Source: an uncultured Rhodanobacteraceae bacterium
GTDB lineage: Bacteria > Pseudomonadota > Gammaproteobacteria > Xanthomonadales > Rhodanobacteraceae
Assembly (NCBI GenBank): GCA_913053815.1
Contig: CAJXGK010000063.1
Location: 1-8,455 of the forward strand
Direction of reading: 5' to 3'
Length of the DNA: 8,455 nucleotides
Under the pieces are notes generated by a model. The model had not been told where the DNA came from. It saw only the letters and a list, made by a program, of their open reading frames with translations, and ran no database searches. The translations under genes were made by a program, and so were the position numbers. Shown here piece by piece: positions 1 to 6,118 of this stretch (position 1 is its first letter; the number at the start of each line of letters is the position of its first letter).

Positions 1-2
1 AA

Positions 3-1163
3 TGGCCGGCCTCGCTTTATCTCGAAGGCTCTGACCAGCATCGCGGCTGGTTTCAGTCCTCGTTGCTCACCTCGGTGGCCATGCATGGTCATGCGCCTTA
101 CCAGCAGGTACTTACCCATGGTTTCACGGTGGATGCCAAAGGCCGCAAGATGTCGAAGTCACTCGGTAACGGCATCGAACCGCAGTCTGTGATCAATCGC
201 TATGGCGCCGATATCCTGCGCTTGTGGATCGCCTCGGCCGATTACGCTGCTGAGATTTCGCTATCGGATGAAATTCTCAAGCGAGTTGCCGACATCTACC
301 GCCGTATCCGCAATACCAGCCGCTTTCTGTTGGGTAACCTCGATGGCTTCGATGTACAGCCTGACCTTTGTGCCAACCAAGACGGTCTGCTACTCGATCA
401 GTGGGCCATCGCCCGCACTCACGCTCTGCAGCAGCAAATCATGGCCGCCTATGAGCGCTGCGACTATGCGGATGTGGTGCAGCGTATCGCCAATTTTTGC
501 AGCAACGATTTAGGGGCTTTTTATCTGGACGTCACCAAGGACCGGCTCTACACCATGCAGGAAAATAGCCATGGGCGGCGCAGTGCACAGAGTGCAATGT
601 TGCGTATTCTCGAAGCGCTGGTGCGCTGGTTAGCACCGATTCTAAGCTTCACTGCCGAGGAGATTTGGACTCATATGCCCGGCAAGCGTGTGCCTTCAGT
701 ACTATTTTCCACCTGGTACACAGAGCTGCAAGGCACGTTTGAGCAGGCCGCTGACGGCAGCTTTTGGGATGACCTGTTTGCCTTACGGGAGCGGGTTACC
801 GCCATGACTGAAATCATGCGCGCCCGGAAAGAAGTGGGCGCTTCGCTGGATGTTGTGGTGCAAGCCTGGGTGCCGGAGGCCTTGCTACAGCGTTATGCCG
901 AGGTCGCTGATGAACTACGGTTCTTCTTTCTGGTCTCGGATTTCCAATTACTGCCGGTTACCGAGCGGCCGGATGATGCCGTGGTGGTTGATTGGCCCGG
1001 TTGTGGAGAAATCGGTTTGCAGGTACGCCGTAGTGATGCGGCCAAATGCGTGCGTTGTTGGCATCACCGATCTGATGTCGGTGCCAATCCTGCCCACCCC
1101 GAGCTATGTAGCCGTTGTGTAAACAACGTCGCTAGCAAAGGTGAAGAGCGCCGTTATTTCTGA
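3..1163 (+). CDS. ileS: Isoleucyl-tRNA synthetase, C-terminal part (5' end outside window)
   Basis: Class I aminoacyl-tRNA synthetase that charges tRNA-Ile in the cytoplasm. The frame is open from base 3 and translates at once into the conserved block LYLEGSDQHRGWFQSS, so the gene enters from the left. The visible 386 residues are roughly 40% of a typical bacterial IleS of about 940. The KMSKS ATP-binding loop is at residues 49-53 of the visible part. The anticodon-binding helical domain follows. A C-terminal zinc finger has two CxxC pairs, at about visible residues 349/352 (CVRC) and 369/372 (CSRC), as in E. coli-type IleS. The stop is 14 bp before lspA, so the two genes are very likely co-transcribed. 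No frameshift is seen. The identification is secure. Confidence 0.97.
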   Translation, partial: WPASLYLEGSDQHRGWFQSSLLTSVAMHGHAPYQQVLTHGFTVDAKGRKMSKSLGNGIEPQSVINRYGADILRLWIASADYAAEISLSDEILKRVADIYRRIRNTSRFLLGNLDGFDVQPDLCANQDGLLLDQWAIARTHALQQQIMAAYERCDYADVVQRIANFCSNDLGAFYLDVTKDRLYTMQENSHGRRSAQSAMLRILEALVRWLAPILSFTAEEIWTHMPGKRVPSVLFSTWYTELQGTFEQAADGSFWDDLFALRERVTAMTEIMRARKEVGASLDVVVQAWVPEALLQRYAEVADELRFFFLVSDFQLLPVTERPDDAVVVDWPGCGEIGLQVRRSDAAKCVRCWHHRSDVGANPAHPELCSRCVNNVASKGEERRYF

Positions 1164-1177
1164 TTCCAGGATCACGT

Positions 1178-1681
1178 ATGAGCAAGTCGCCTAGATCTCC
1201 CCATGCACTAAGTTGGTTGTGGCTTTCGTTGCTGCTGATCGGGCTGGACCAAGCCAGCAAGTTCTGGGTGCTGGAGCACTTTCAGCCCTATCAGGTGCAT
1301 CCGGTAATCCCCGGGGTGTTCAATTTGATCTTAGCCTTCAATACCGGCGCAGCGTTCAGCTTTCTGGCCGGGGCCGGGGGTTGGCAGCGCTGGCTGTTTA
1401 CGGTCATCGCTGTAGGCGTCAGCCTTGTGCTTGCCTACAGTCTCTACCGCACGCCGCAGGGGGCTTGGCGCACGGCCTTACCTTTTGCCTTGATCATCGG
1501 CGGGGCCTTGGGTAATGTGATCGACCGCTGGCGTGCTGGGCAGGTCACCGACTTTATCCAGATACACTGGCGACAATGGTATTTTCCAACCTTCAACCTG
1601 GCCGATTCGGCGATTACGGTTGGGGCGGTACTACTGATCGTATTTGCACTGTTTCCAGGTAAACCGACAGGTTCTGCGTGA
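1178..1681 (+). CDS. lspA: Lipoprotein signal peptidase (signal peptidase II)
   Basis: Inner-membrane aspartyl protease that removes signal peptides from diacylglyceryl-modified prolipoproteins. It is 167 aa, the normal family length. Four hydrophobic segments fit the known topology, at about residues 12-23, 71-90, 99-113 and 143-159. Conserved motifs are D24 in the GLDQ box, FNTGAAFS around residues 54-61, and the two catalytic aspartates D125 (VTDFI) and D143 (FNLADSAI). The GGALGNVIDR motif precedes the first of these. The ATG start has an AGG-type ribosome binding site 7 nt upstream, just after the ileS stop. It is the second gene of ileS-lspA-ispH. The ileS-lspA pairing is classic in proteobacteria. 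Confidence 0.97.
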   Translation: MSKSPRSPHALSWLWLSLLLIGLDQASKFWVLEHFQPYQVHPVIPGVFNLILAFNTGAAFSFLAGAGGWQRWLFTVIAVGVSLVLAYSLYRTPQGAWRTALPFALIIGGALGNVIDRWRAGQVTDFIQIHWRQWYFPTFNLADSAITVGAVLLIVFALFPGKPTGSA

Positions 1682-1725
1682 TAATTAGCCCCGGCTCAAC
1701 CTTCTGAACGGAACGAGGAAACTCT

Positions 1726-2667
1726 GTGGAAGTTGTACTAGCCAACCCGCGGGGATTTTGTGCCGGCGTGGATCGCGCCATTGCCATTGTCGAGCGGGCT
1801 CTGGAGTCATTTGGTGCACCGATCTACGTGCGTCATGAAGTCGTGCATAATCGCTACGTCGTCGAAGATCTGCGTTCGCGAGGTGCTGTATTTGTTGAAG
1901 ATCTGTCTGTAGTGCCTGATGACGCTACCGTCATCTTCAGCGCTCACGGGGTTTCCCAGGCCGTGCGCAAAGAGGCCGAGGCCCGTGGGTTGCGTGTTTT
2001 TGATGCCACTTGCCCACTGGTTACCAAGGTACACATGGAAGTTGCCCGGTTGGGTCGGACCGGATTGGATGTGGTCTTGATCGGTCATGCCGGGCACCCT
2101 GAGGTTGAGGGCACCATGGGCCAGTGGCGTAATGATTTCACCGGACACATTCATCTGATCGAAGCGGTCCGGGATGTCGAGGTGCTGGCACCGGCCGATC
2201 CTACGAGACTGGCTTACGCCACCCAAACCACCCTCTCGGTGGACGATGCCAAGGCCATCATCGGGGCTTTGCGACAACGATTTCCGTCAATTCAAGGACC
2301 GCGCAAGGATGACATTTGCTACGCCACTCAAAACCGTCAAGATGCCGTAAACCGGCTGGCCGAGGAAGTCGATATGGTGCTGGTGGTGGGCTCGGCCAAT
2401 AGTTCCAATTCCAACCGCTTGCGCGAACTGGCCGAAAAGCACGGCAAGCCGGCCTATCTCATCGATGGCCCCGAGGCGGTACAGCCCGAATGGCTGCATG
2501 ATCACTCACGTATCGGCCTCACTGCCGGGGCCTCAGCCCCAGAAAGTTTGGTACGCGAAGTCATCGCCCATTTACGTGAATGCGGCGCCGAAACTGTACG
2601 TAATCTCGACGGCACTGTCGAGACCATAACCTTTGCCCTGCCCCGTGAACTGCGTACCCCCGCTTAA
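1726..2667 (+). CDS. ispH: 4-hydroxy-3-methylbut-2-enyl diphosphate reductase
   Basis: Iron-sulfur enzyme of the last MEP-pathway step, converting HMBPP to IPP and DMAPP in the cytoplasm. It is 313 aa, the usual length. The three cysteines that hold the [4Fe-4S] cluster are C12 ([12 protein letters not shown]), C96 (DATCPLV) and C198 ([11 protein letters not shown]). The substrate-binding residues are present: H41, H74, H124, E126 in GHPEVEGT, T168 in ATQTTLS, S226 and N228 in SANSSNS, and S270 in GASAPE. The start is GTG at 1726, supported by the family N-terminus and by an ACGAGGAA ribosome binding site 5 nt upstream. It lies 44 bp after lspA with no terminator between. The fkpB/slpA gene found between lspA and ispH in E. 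coli is missing here. No clear terminator follows before the tRNA. Confidence 0.97.
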   Translation: MEVVLANPRGFCAGVDRAIAIVERALESFGAPIYVRHEVVHNRYVVEDLRSRGAVFVEDLSVVPDDATVIFSAHGVSQAVRKEAEARGLRVFDATCPLVTKVHMEVARLGRTGLDVVLIGHAGHPEVEGTMGQWRNDFTGHIHLIEAVRDVEVLAPADPTRLAYATQTTLSVDDAKAIIGALRQRFPSIQGPRKDDICYATQNRQDAVNRLAEEVDMVLVVGSANSSNSNRLRELAEKHGKPAYLIDGPEAVQPEWLHDHSRIGLTAGASAPESLVREVIAHLRECGAETVRNLDGTVETITFALPRELRTPA

Positions 2668-2706
2668 GCGATGTGTTCCAGCATCCATCCCGCTGACCTT
2701 CCCGCC

Positions 2707-2736
2707 TTGTATGGCAAGCCCCACGCCACCTACAAT
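2707..2736 (+). promoter_or_regulatory. Probable sigma70 promoter of tRNA-Thr
   Basis: A TTGTAT -35-like hexamer at 2707-2712 and a TACAAT -10 at 2731-2736 are separated by 18 bp. The mature tRNA begins 11 nt after the -10 box, so the leader would be only a few bases. The stretch after the -10 (GTGCGGCC) is GC-rich, as in discriminators of stable-RNA promoters under stringent control. That regulatory reading is inferred from family knowledge. Confidence 0.55.
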
Positions 2737-2747
2737 GTGCGGCCTAT

Positions 2748-2823
<76 letters not shown>

Positions 2824-3152
2824 AACACCTATTTGAAAGTGCCCCGCTTAAAGGGGAGATTCCTTTCGACCTGGGTATTGAGGGATGGCTGGGGGGGTGC
2901 GGGCGGTGAGTACGCCGCCGAGTGCTACTGGCTGATCTATCGGTGGCGTGGCGGAATGATAAAACCGGGTAGGCGTGCATGGGTGGCCGTGGTACCCGAG
3001 CCCCAAACCAATGCCGTACTCGAGAGCCGTGTCACGCCGTTCCTGCTGATGCCTAGTTGGGATGCCGTGCAAGCTGGCTCACAAGGTGGGAAAGTGCACT
3101 CTGCCCCTCAGGTTTGTCTGCCTTTGCTCAGGCATGCTCTCCTTGCTCGAAA
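2824..3152. other. Gene-free stretch after tRNA-Thr
   Basis: About 330 bp with no supported gene. Two short hairpins follow the tRNA: CCCC (2842-2845) with GGGG (2853-2856), and AAAGG (2850-2854) with CCTTT (2862-2866). They are mutually exclusive and lack a good T-run, so neither is a convincing terminator. A 7-G run lies at about 2891-2897, and GGCGG (2902-2906) can pair with CCGCC (2915-2919). Open frames exist on both strands, but they are explained by low stop-codon density in GC-rich DNA or by lying antisense to the tRNA or the 3153-3608 gene, and none has a ribosome binding site. No copy of the tRNA 3' end was found here. Confidence 0.5.
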
Positions 3153-3608
3153 TTACTTCAAATCCATCCCCGTTGCTGATAGGAGGCCTTGCTCAATGCG
3201 TAAGCTCATACCTCGGAGTTGTTCTTCCTCGGTATCTACCTGGACTTGCAAGGTACAGGGAGCATCAATTTGGATGGGGGAGAAAATAAACACGGAACGC
3301 ACTACCTGCAGGCGATCAGCACGTTCATCCTGTGGAATTGCCTCGATGGCTGCGGTAAAGACTGCTATCCCTGATGGGTCGAATTTGTGGTTAGCTATCA
3401 CTTCGTCATCCTTGAGTATGTGGACTGCTAACTCACGGAAAGGGGTATTCACAGGGGTGATGGCACTCACAGAGACGCATAGCCTGGGCAGGAAGGCGGG
3501 TAACTGTGGCACCATCATTTTGTCGGAATAGACGCCGATATAGGAGGTCTTTCCAGAGACCTCCTGCCGGATATCATCGCAAAAGATCGTTTGAACCTGG
3601 CGATTCAC
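3153..3608 (-). CDS. Small conserved protein of unknown function, DUF6941-like, third gene of the toxin-antitoxin operon
   Basis: A 151-aa soluble protein with no signal peptide or membrane segment. The N-terminus has the pattern VQTIFCDDIRQE..GK.S.IGVYSDKM, followed by alternating hydrophobic stretches (LCVSVSAI, FRELAVHIL, GIAVFTAAI, TLQVQV) that suggest a beta-rich domain. The pattern of FCD, then GK and IG.Y/F resembles the DUF6941 group. That assignment is from memory and moderate. The start is GTG at 3608, sharing one base with the antitoxin's TAG stop. No other start precedes the conserved region, and the nearest AGGAGG is 28 nt upstream, too far to serve it, so translation is probably coupled to the antitoxin. 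Its role is unknown. The context suggests a partner or passenger of the toxin-antitoxin pair. It does not resemble the SecB-like chaperone of TAC modules. Confidence 0.75.
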   Translation of the reverse strand: MNRQVQTIFCDDIRQEVSGKTSYIGVYSDKMMVPQLPAFLPRLCVSVSAITPVNTPFRELAVHILKDDEVIANHKFDPSGIAVFTAAIEAIPQDERADRLQVVRSVFIFSPIQIDAPCTLQVQVDTEEEQLRGMSLRIEQGLLSATGMDLK

Positions 3609-4102
3609 TACGCTTGAGCCTTGGCCTGAGCGATAGCCTCCTGGCGCAGCAAAACTATGTCGAGTTGATTCATATCAATGGCGAGCGCTGTTGCCAAGCG
3701 GCGACAGGTGTTGATGGCTACGTTCTCCGTGCCGCGCTCAATCCGAGCAATATGAGACTGACTGGTGTGCATTTCGGCTGCCAAACGAGCTTGAGACCAG
3801 CCTTTGCGGAGCCGAAGAGAACGAATCGTATCGGCCTCGGTACCATAAACCACGCCGGCCACCCATCGTCTTGCTTCTTCGATTGCCTCGCCGCGATCGT
3901 CATCGCGCTCTGATTCGACCATCAGATCTTGAACAGAGGTGAAATGTTCCGGAGTTTTTTGTCTCTGAGTGAAGTTCTCAAAGATGATGACTTCACCCTC
4001 GACCGGGGCTGTCAGCGTACTATTGGCACAGTTTCCGATAACGGTTTCAAAGGGTTTCAGTGAATCGGAGGACGCGCTGAGTGATTGGGTGAGTTCTTTC
4101 AT
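3608..4102 (-). CDS. HigA-like antitoxin, XRE-family DNA-binding protein
   Basis: A 164-aa protein with a C-terminal helix-turn-helix of the XRE/Cro type at about residues 92-144 (RLRKGWSQARLAAEMHTSQ, then HIARIERG and RRLATALAI). In HigA-like proteins this domain binds the operator and represses the operon. The N-terminal ~90 residues precede the HTH and include a hydrophobic patch (VIIFENF, residues 39-45) and an acidic helix-rich stretch. They may bind the toxin, which is inferred. The frame is open further upstream, but the ATG at 4102 is preferred because an AGGG ribosome binding site lies about 10 nt before it and the extra 19 residues look like shadow sequence. It overlaps the end of the toxin gene by 56 bp in another frame. 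Toxin-first order and an XRE antitoxin define a HigBA-type arrangement. Confidence 0.85.
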   Translation of the reverse strand: MKELTQSLSASSDSLKPFETVIGNCANSTLTAPVEGEVIIFENFTQRQKTPEHFTSVQDLMVESERDDDRGEAIEEARRWVAGVVYGTEADTIRSLRLRKGWSQARLAAEMHTSQSHIARIERGTENVAINTCRRLATALAIDMNQLDIVLLRQEAIAQAKAQA

Positions 4103-4430
4103 AGTCAAAATCCCTAGGTGCAATCGCGAGGATGTAATAATGCGATTTGGTGGGCACAAAGCAATAGATGATCCGATAGCGGAGGCCTATGTTCTCCAGA
4201 TCCCAAACTTTGAAGCGCCAAAGGTTAATGTCTTTGTTCCAATACTCTTGCCATCGGCTGACATGGAAGATGTTTGAGTGCTGGGTTTCAAAGCCATGCT
4301 GAGTGAGTCGATCAAGAAGATCCTGGTTGCCATCGAGATCTTCCAGGATTGCTGAGATACGTGCTGCCGCCCGGAGCTCACTTTTCCAGAGTTGTTCGAG
4401 GTCTTCCTGGGCATCGTTGTGGACGAACAA
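4047..4430 (-). CDS. HigB/RelE-like toxin
   Basis: A 127-aa protein whose order and sequence match toxin-first HigBA-type systems. These toxins are usually small RNases that cut mRNA on the ribosome. The N-terminal half is helical (DAQEDLEQLWKSELRAAARI). The C-terminal half is a strand-rich RelE-like core: NLWRFKVWDLE, then GLRYRIIYCFV, YYILAIAPRDFDYE and a final helix TQRVL. Basic and aromatic residues that could form the active site are R72, K74, R84, R86, H97 and R106; this list is inferred. The start is TTG at 4430: an in-frame TAG lies two codons upstream, and the protein has no other methionine. There is no Shine-Dalgarno, and the -10 box ends 7 nt before the start, so the mRNA may be nearly leaderless. 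It is the first gene of a three-gene operon. Confidence 0.85.
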   Translation of the reverse strand: MFVHNDAQEDLEQLWKSELRAAARISAILEDLDGNQDLLDRLTQHGFETQHSNIFHVSRWQEYWNKDINLWRFKVWDLENIGLRYRIIYCFVPTKSHYYILAIAPRDFDYERTHPITQRVLRFTETL

Positions 4431-4437
4431 GTTCTAC

Positions 4438-4457
4438 ACTATATCTATCTAGATATA
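4438..4457 (-). promoter_or_regulatory. Toxin-antitoxin promoter and palindromic operator
   Basis: A perfect inverted repeat TATATCTA-TC-TAGATATA (4440-4457) has 8-bp arms and a 2-bp centre. On the minus strand it partly overlaps a TATAGT -10-like hexamer (4443 down to 4438), which ends 7 nt before the toxin TTG. The matching -35 region near 4461-4467 is weak (TTCGCC-like). An AT-rich palindrome over the -10 directly ahead of a toxin-antitoxin operon is the expected operator for autorepression by the HigA-like protein. The palindrome is seen directly, and its binding partner is inferred. Confidence 0.7.
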
Positions 4458-4487
4458 AATAAGGCGAACGATGGAAACGTAACCATC

Positions 4488-4505
4488 AAAACTCTTTAGA
4501 GTTCT
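4488..4505 (-). terminator. Weak hairpin after the gene remnant
   Basis: On the minus strand, AGAACTC and GAGTTTT can form a 7-bp stem with one G-T pair around a TAAA loop (core palindrome AACTCTTTAGAGTT at 4490-4503). It lies just past the stop of the remnant at 4517 and ahead of the toxin-antitoxin promoter. The T-run is short and partly inside the stem. It could equally be an extra protein-binding palindrome upstream of the toxin-antitoxin promoter. Confidence 0.25.
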
Positions 4506-4516
4506 AGTCACCACGG

Positions 4517-4732
4517 CTACTCGCTAACCTTGACATTGGCTGGTTCCATATAGAGAGGAGGAAAAACCGGGTCGTAGCTGATGATGCGTAGTGTGTCCCC
4601 AGCTTGTCGACACCCACTAGACTCGATCCGAGCATAACTGGAGATTTCCGGACACACTAGCCCCAAGGAGACCACCCAGGTGCGATCATCGGGAGCAAAG
4701 TGCCCTTTCTGGTAAACCTCGCCAACCCAAAC
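4517..4732 (-). pseudogene. Orphan C-terminal fragment of an unrecognised protein
   Basis: A 71-codon open stretch on the minus strand, ending in TAG at 4519-4517 and bounded upstream by an in-frame TAG at 4735-4733. The translation looks like real protein: GEVYQKGHFAPDDRTWVVSL near the start, CPEISSYARIE in the middle, and DTLRIISYDPVFPPLYMEP near the end. Composition is balanced, and about 56% of third positions are G or C. No ATG, GTG or TTG occurs in the first 19 codons; the first is GTG at codon 20 without a ribosome binding site. The simplest reading is a gene that lost its 5' part. It lies in the same frame as the amidase upstream, separated by that gene's TGA and six further codons to the TAG. 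A small gene with a non-canonical start, or a chance open frame, remain possible. No family was recognised. Confidence 0.45.
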
Positions 4733-4753
4733 CTATAAATCTAACCTTACGGT

Positions 4754-5308
4754 TCAGGGCTCCCGCCGCAGGCCGCAGTGGCGCAGCACGTCCGGCCAGG
4801 GAAACAACGGCCCGGGGTCGAGTTTGCGGTGTACCCGCTGCCGCGGATCGTCGCTGGCAGGAATCTTGCGGGTATCGAGGTCTTGATGGCCGGCAATGTG
4901 CCGTAGACTGGGTAGGGTGTTGTGCAGGTTCCCGATCAGTGCTAGCAGGCCGTCGATCTGGGCCGGGGGGTAGACTTCGTCCATGTGTTGCTGCTGGCTG
5001 TGGTACCAATCAGGCCAACGCCCACGGTTGACCAGTTCGATACCTAATGAACGGTCGTTTAGGCCGACAACGTGATGGGCGATGCGGTCGTCGGGAACAA
5101 AACGGTGGATGGTGCCGTCGCGGTGGATGTAGTAATGGCCGCTATTGCCGGTGCCGCTGGGATAGAGCCTGCGTTCGGCGTATTCACGAGCCATGTCCAG
5201 ATCGGGTAGCTCGGTACAGTGCACCACGACCAGGTCAATGTGGGAAGGTGGGCGCTGACCGAGTTGCGCTACGTAGCTGAGTGGCCAGTCATGAATGGAT
5301 AGGGACAT
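4754..5308 (-). CDS. N-acetylmuramoyl-L-alanine amidase, AmpD-like (Amidase_2)
   Basis: A 184-aa zinc amidase without a signal peptide, hence probably cytoplasmic. It would cleave the MurNAc/anhydroMurNAc to L-alanine bond of recycled muropeptides, and AmpD in this role can indirectly set AmpR/beta-lactamase induction. Zinc ligands by comparison with AmpD are H30 (VVVHCTE), H141 (AGHQDLDTR) and D164 (KLDPGPLFPW). Likely catalytic residues are E91 (LGIELVN) and K162. GHYYIHRDG at 58-65 is also family-typical. The H141 to D164 loop is about 13 residues longer than in enterobacterial AmpD and contains IPASDDPRQRVHR. The ATG at 5308 gives the family N-terminus. The frame stays open to 5404, but that extension runs into the repeat element and is not credible. 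No strong ribosome binding site is seen. It may be AmpD itself or a paralogue. Confidence 0.88.
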   Translation of the reverse strand: MSLSIHDWPLSYVAQLGQRPPSHIDLVVVHCTELPDLDMAREYAERRLYPSGTGNSGHYYIHRDGTIHRFVPDDRIAHHVVGLNDRSLGIELVNRGRWPDWYHSQQQHMDEVYPPAQIDGLLALIGNLHNTLPSLRHIAGHQDLDTRKIPASDDPRQRVHRKLDPGPLFPWPDVLRHCGLRREP

Positions 5309-5396
5309 ATTGTGCGGCAAGAAGGCGGCTTGGCTGCGCAGGGAAGAATGGGCTACGTGATAGCATGATAAAGCTTGTCGGCCAGTGCAAATACTG

Positions 5397-5543
5397 CAGG
5401 GCACCTCTATAAACCTACTGCACGGCTCGATTGCTGTGTTGCGCCCTCACTCACTCCTCACCTATCTAGCTGATAGGCCTCGGAGATTCGTTCCAGGGCG
5501 CTCTGCGCTCAAACCGTTCGCTACGGTTTTTAGCGGTACCCTG
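5397..5543. mobile_element. 147-bp MITE-like element with imperfect terminal inverted repeats
   Basis: The left end CAGGGCACCTCTATAAACC (5397-5415) and the reverse complement of the right end, CAGGGTACCGCTAAAAACC (5543-5525), match at 16 of 19 positions. With one gap the similarity continues inward to about 30 bp (5425 and 5514), ending in ACGG/CCGT. The element is too short for a transposase, so it would be non-autonomous. The terminal motif resembles IS5-family ends as remembered, and this is not verified. Internal hairpins are CCTATC-tagct-GATAGG (5461-5477) and AAACCG-ttcgcta-CGGTTT (5511-5529); the latter runs into five Ts and could stop plus-strand transcription. No clear target-site duplication was found (flanks TGCA and TGTA differ by one base if the ends begin at GGG). 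It sits between the divergent amidase and hydrolase genes, whose promoters it may split or supply. Confidence 0.55.
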
Positions 5544-5587
5544 TAGCCTGGCTCTTAGTCATCTCAGTACCTGATGGAACATCATTC

Positions 5588-6118
5588 ATGAGCAAGGCAA
5601 CACGGGGTCTCGCGGTCCTCTCCCATGGTCTGGAAAGCGGTCCAGATGCGACCAAGGTCAGCGCTCTGGCTGAGGTGGCTGCACGACATGGCTGGGAGAC
5701 CTTGCGTCCGGATTACCGTGATCTCGATGCCATGGGGCTGGAACAAGCGGGGCCACCCAGATTGCAACGTCTATTGAGCTTGCTTCCTGCTGACCGCCCA
5801 TTGTTGCTGGGCGGTTCGAGTTTTGGTGCGTTTATCTCCGGACGAGCATCACTCCAGCGGCATCTATGTGGCTTGTTCCTCATTGCCACACCAGCAGGAT
5901 TGCCGGGTGATACAACAAGCTTGGCGATGGCTCAAGGAATCCCGACCATGCTCGTGCATGGTTGGCAGGATGAACGGTGTCCTGTGGACCAGGCCATAGG
6001 CATCGCTGCTGAGCATGCTGCGGATTTGCTGGTACTGCCCGGCGATCATCGCTTGTCGGCGCATGTCGCCCGCATTGCCGAGGCTTTCGACGGTTTTTTG
6101 CGGACTCTGTCACCATGA
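5588..6118 (+). CDS. Small alpha/beta hydrolase (serine hydrolase)
   Basis: A 176-aa cytoplasmic protein with the alpha/beta-hydrolase layout. The N-terminal strand and oxyanion region are LAVLSHGLESGPD (residues 8-20). The nucleophile elbow GGSSFGA gives S78. The acid is probably D128 in VHGWQDERCPV, and the base H154 in LPGDHRL. It resembles the short YqiA/TEX30-like hydrolases that lack a lid domain. The substrate cannot be told, and esterase or thioesterase activity is inferred. The ATG at 5588 has only a weak TGGAAC-type ribosome binding site. Its stop overlaps the next gene's start (ATGA, 6115-6118), so it is translationally coupled to rlmKL. The upstream region carries the MITE-like element. 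Confidence 0.85.
   Translation: MSKATRGLAVLSHGLESGPDATKVSALAEVAARHGWETLRPDYRDLDAMGLEQAGPPRLQRLLSLLPADRPLLLGGSSFGAFISGRASLQRHLCGLFLIATPAGLPGDTTSLAMAQGIPTMLVHGWQDERCPVDQAIGIAAEHAADLLVLPGDHRLSAHVARIAEAFDGFLRTLSP

Noticed and set aside
2824..3152. A structured RNA such as a group II intron end, 6S, SRP or RNase P RNA after the tRNA
   Set aside because: None of the conserved cores of these RNAs could be found. Only short unrelated hairpins are present.
2833..3531. Long plus-strand open frame (232 codons) running from the end of the tRNA across the third operon gene
   Set aside because: More than half is antisense to the 3153-3608 gene, the start is a TTG without a ribosome binding site, and the translation has no recognisable domain.
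3153..3608. Third operon gene as a SecB-like chaperone, making a TAC system
   Set aside because: The sequence does not resemble SecB, and the FCDDIRQE..GK..IGVY pattern points to another family.
4530..4561. TTGACA followed by TATAGA and AGGAGG on the plus strand, suggesting a promoter and ribosome binding site
   Set aside because: The spacer is only 13 bp, the nearest ATG is 19 nt after AGGAGG and opens an 18-codon frame, and the stretch is better read as the minus-strand remnant.
4589..4659. Perfect 10-bp inverted repeat TAGTGTGTCC/GGACACACTA, a possible 71-bp MITE with TA duplications
   Set aside because: Both arms lie inside the protein-like remnant frame, similarity stops after 10 bp, and a repeat of this length is expected about once by chance in a window of this size.
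4686..5009. Minus-strand 107-codon open frame overlapping the amidase
   Set aside because: It is an out-of-frame shadow of the amidase gene with low-complexity Pro/Arg/Ala composition.
5309..5404. N-terminal extension of the amidase by 32 residues
   Set aside because: The extension runs into the repeat element and lacks family similarity, while the ATG at 5308 gives the normal N-terminus.
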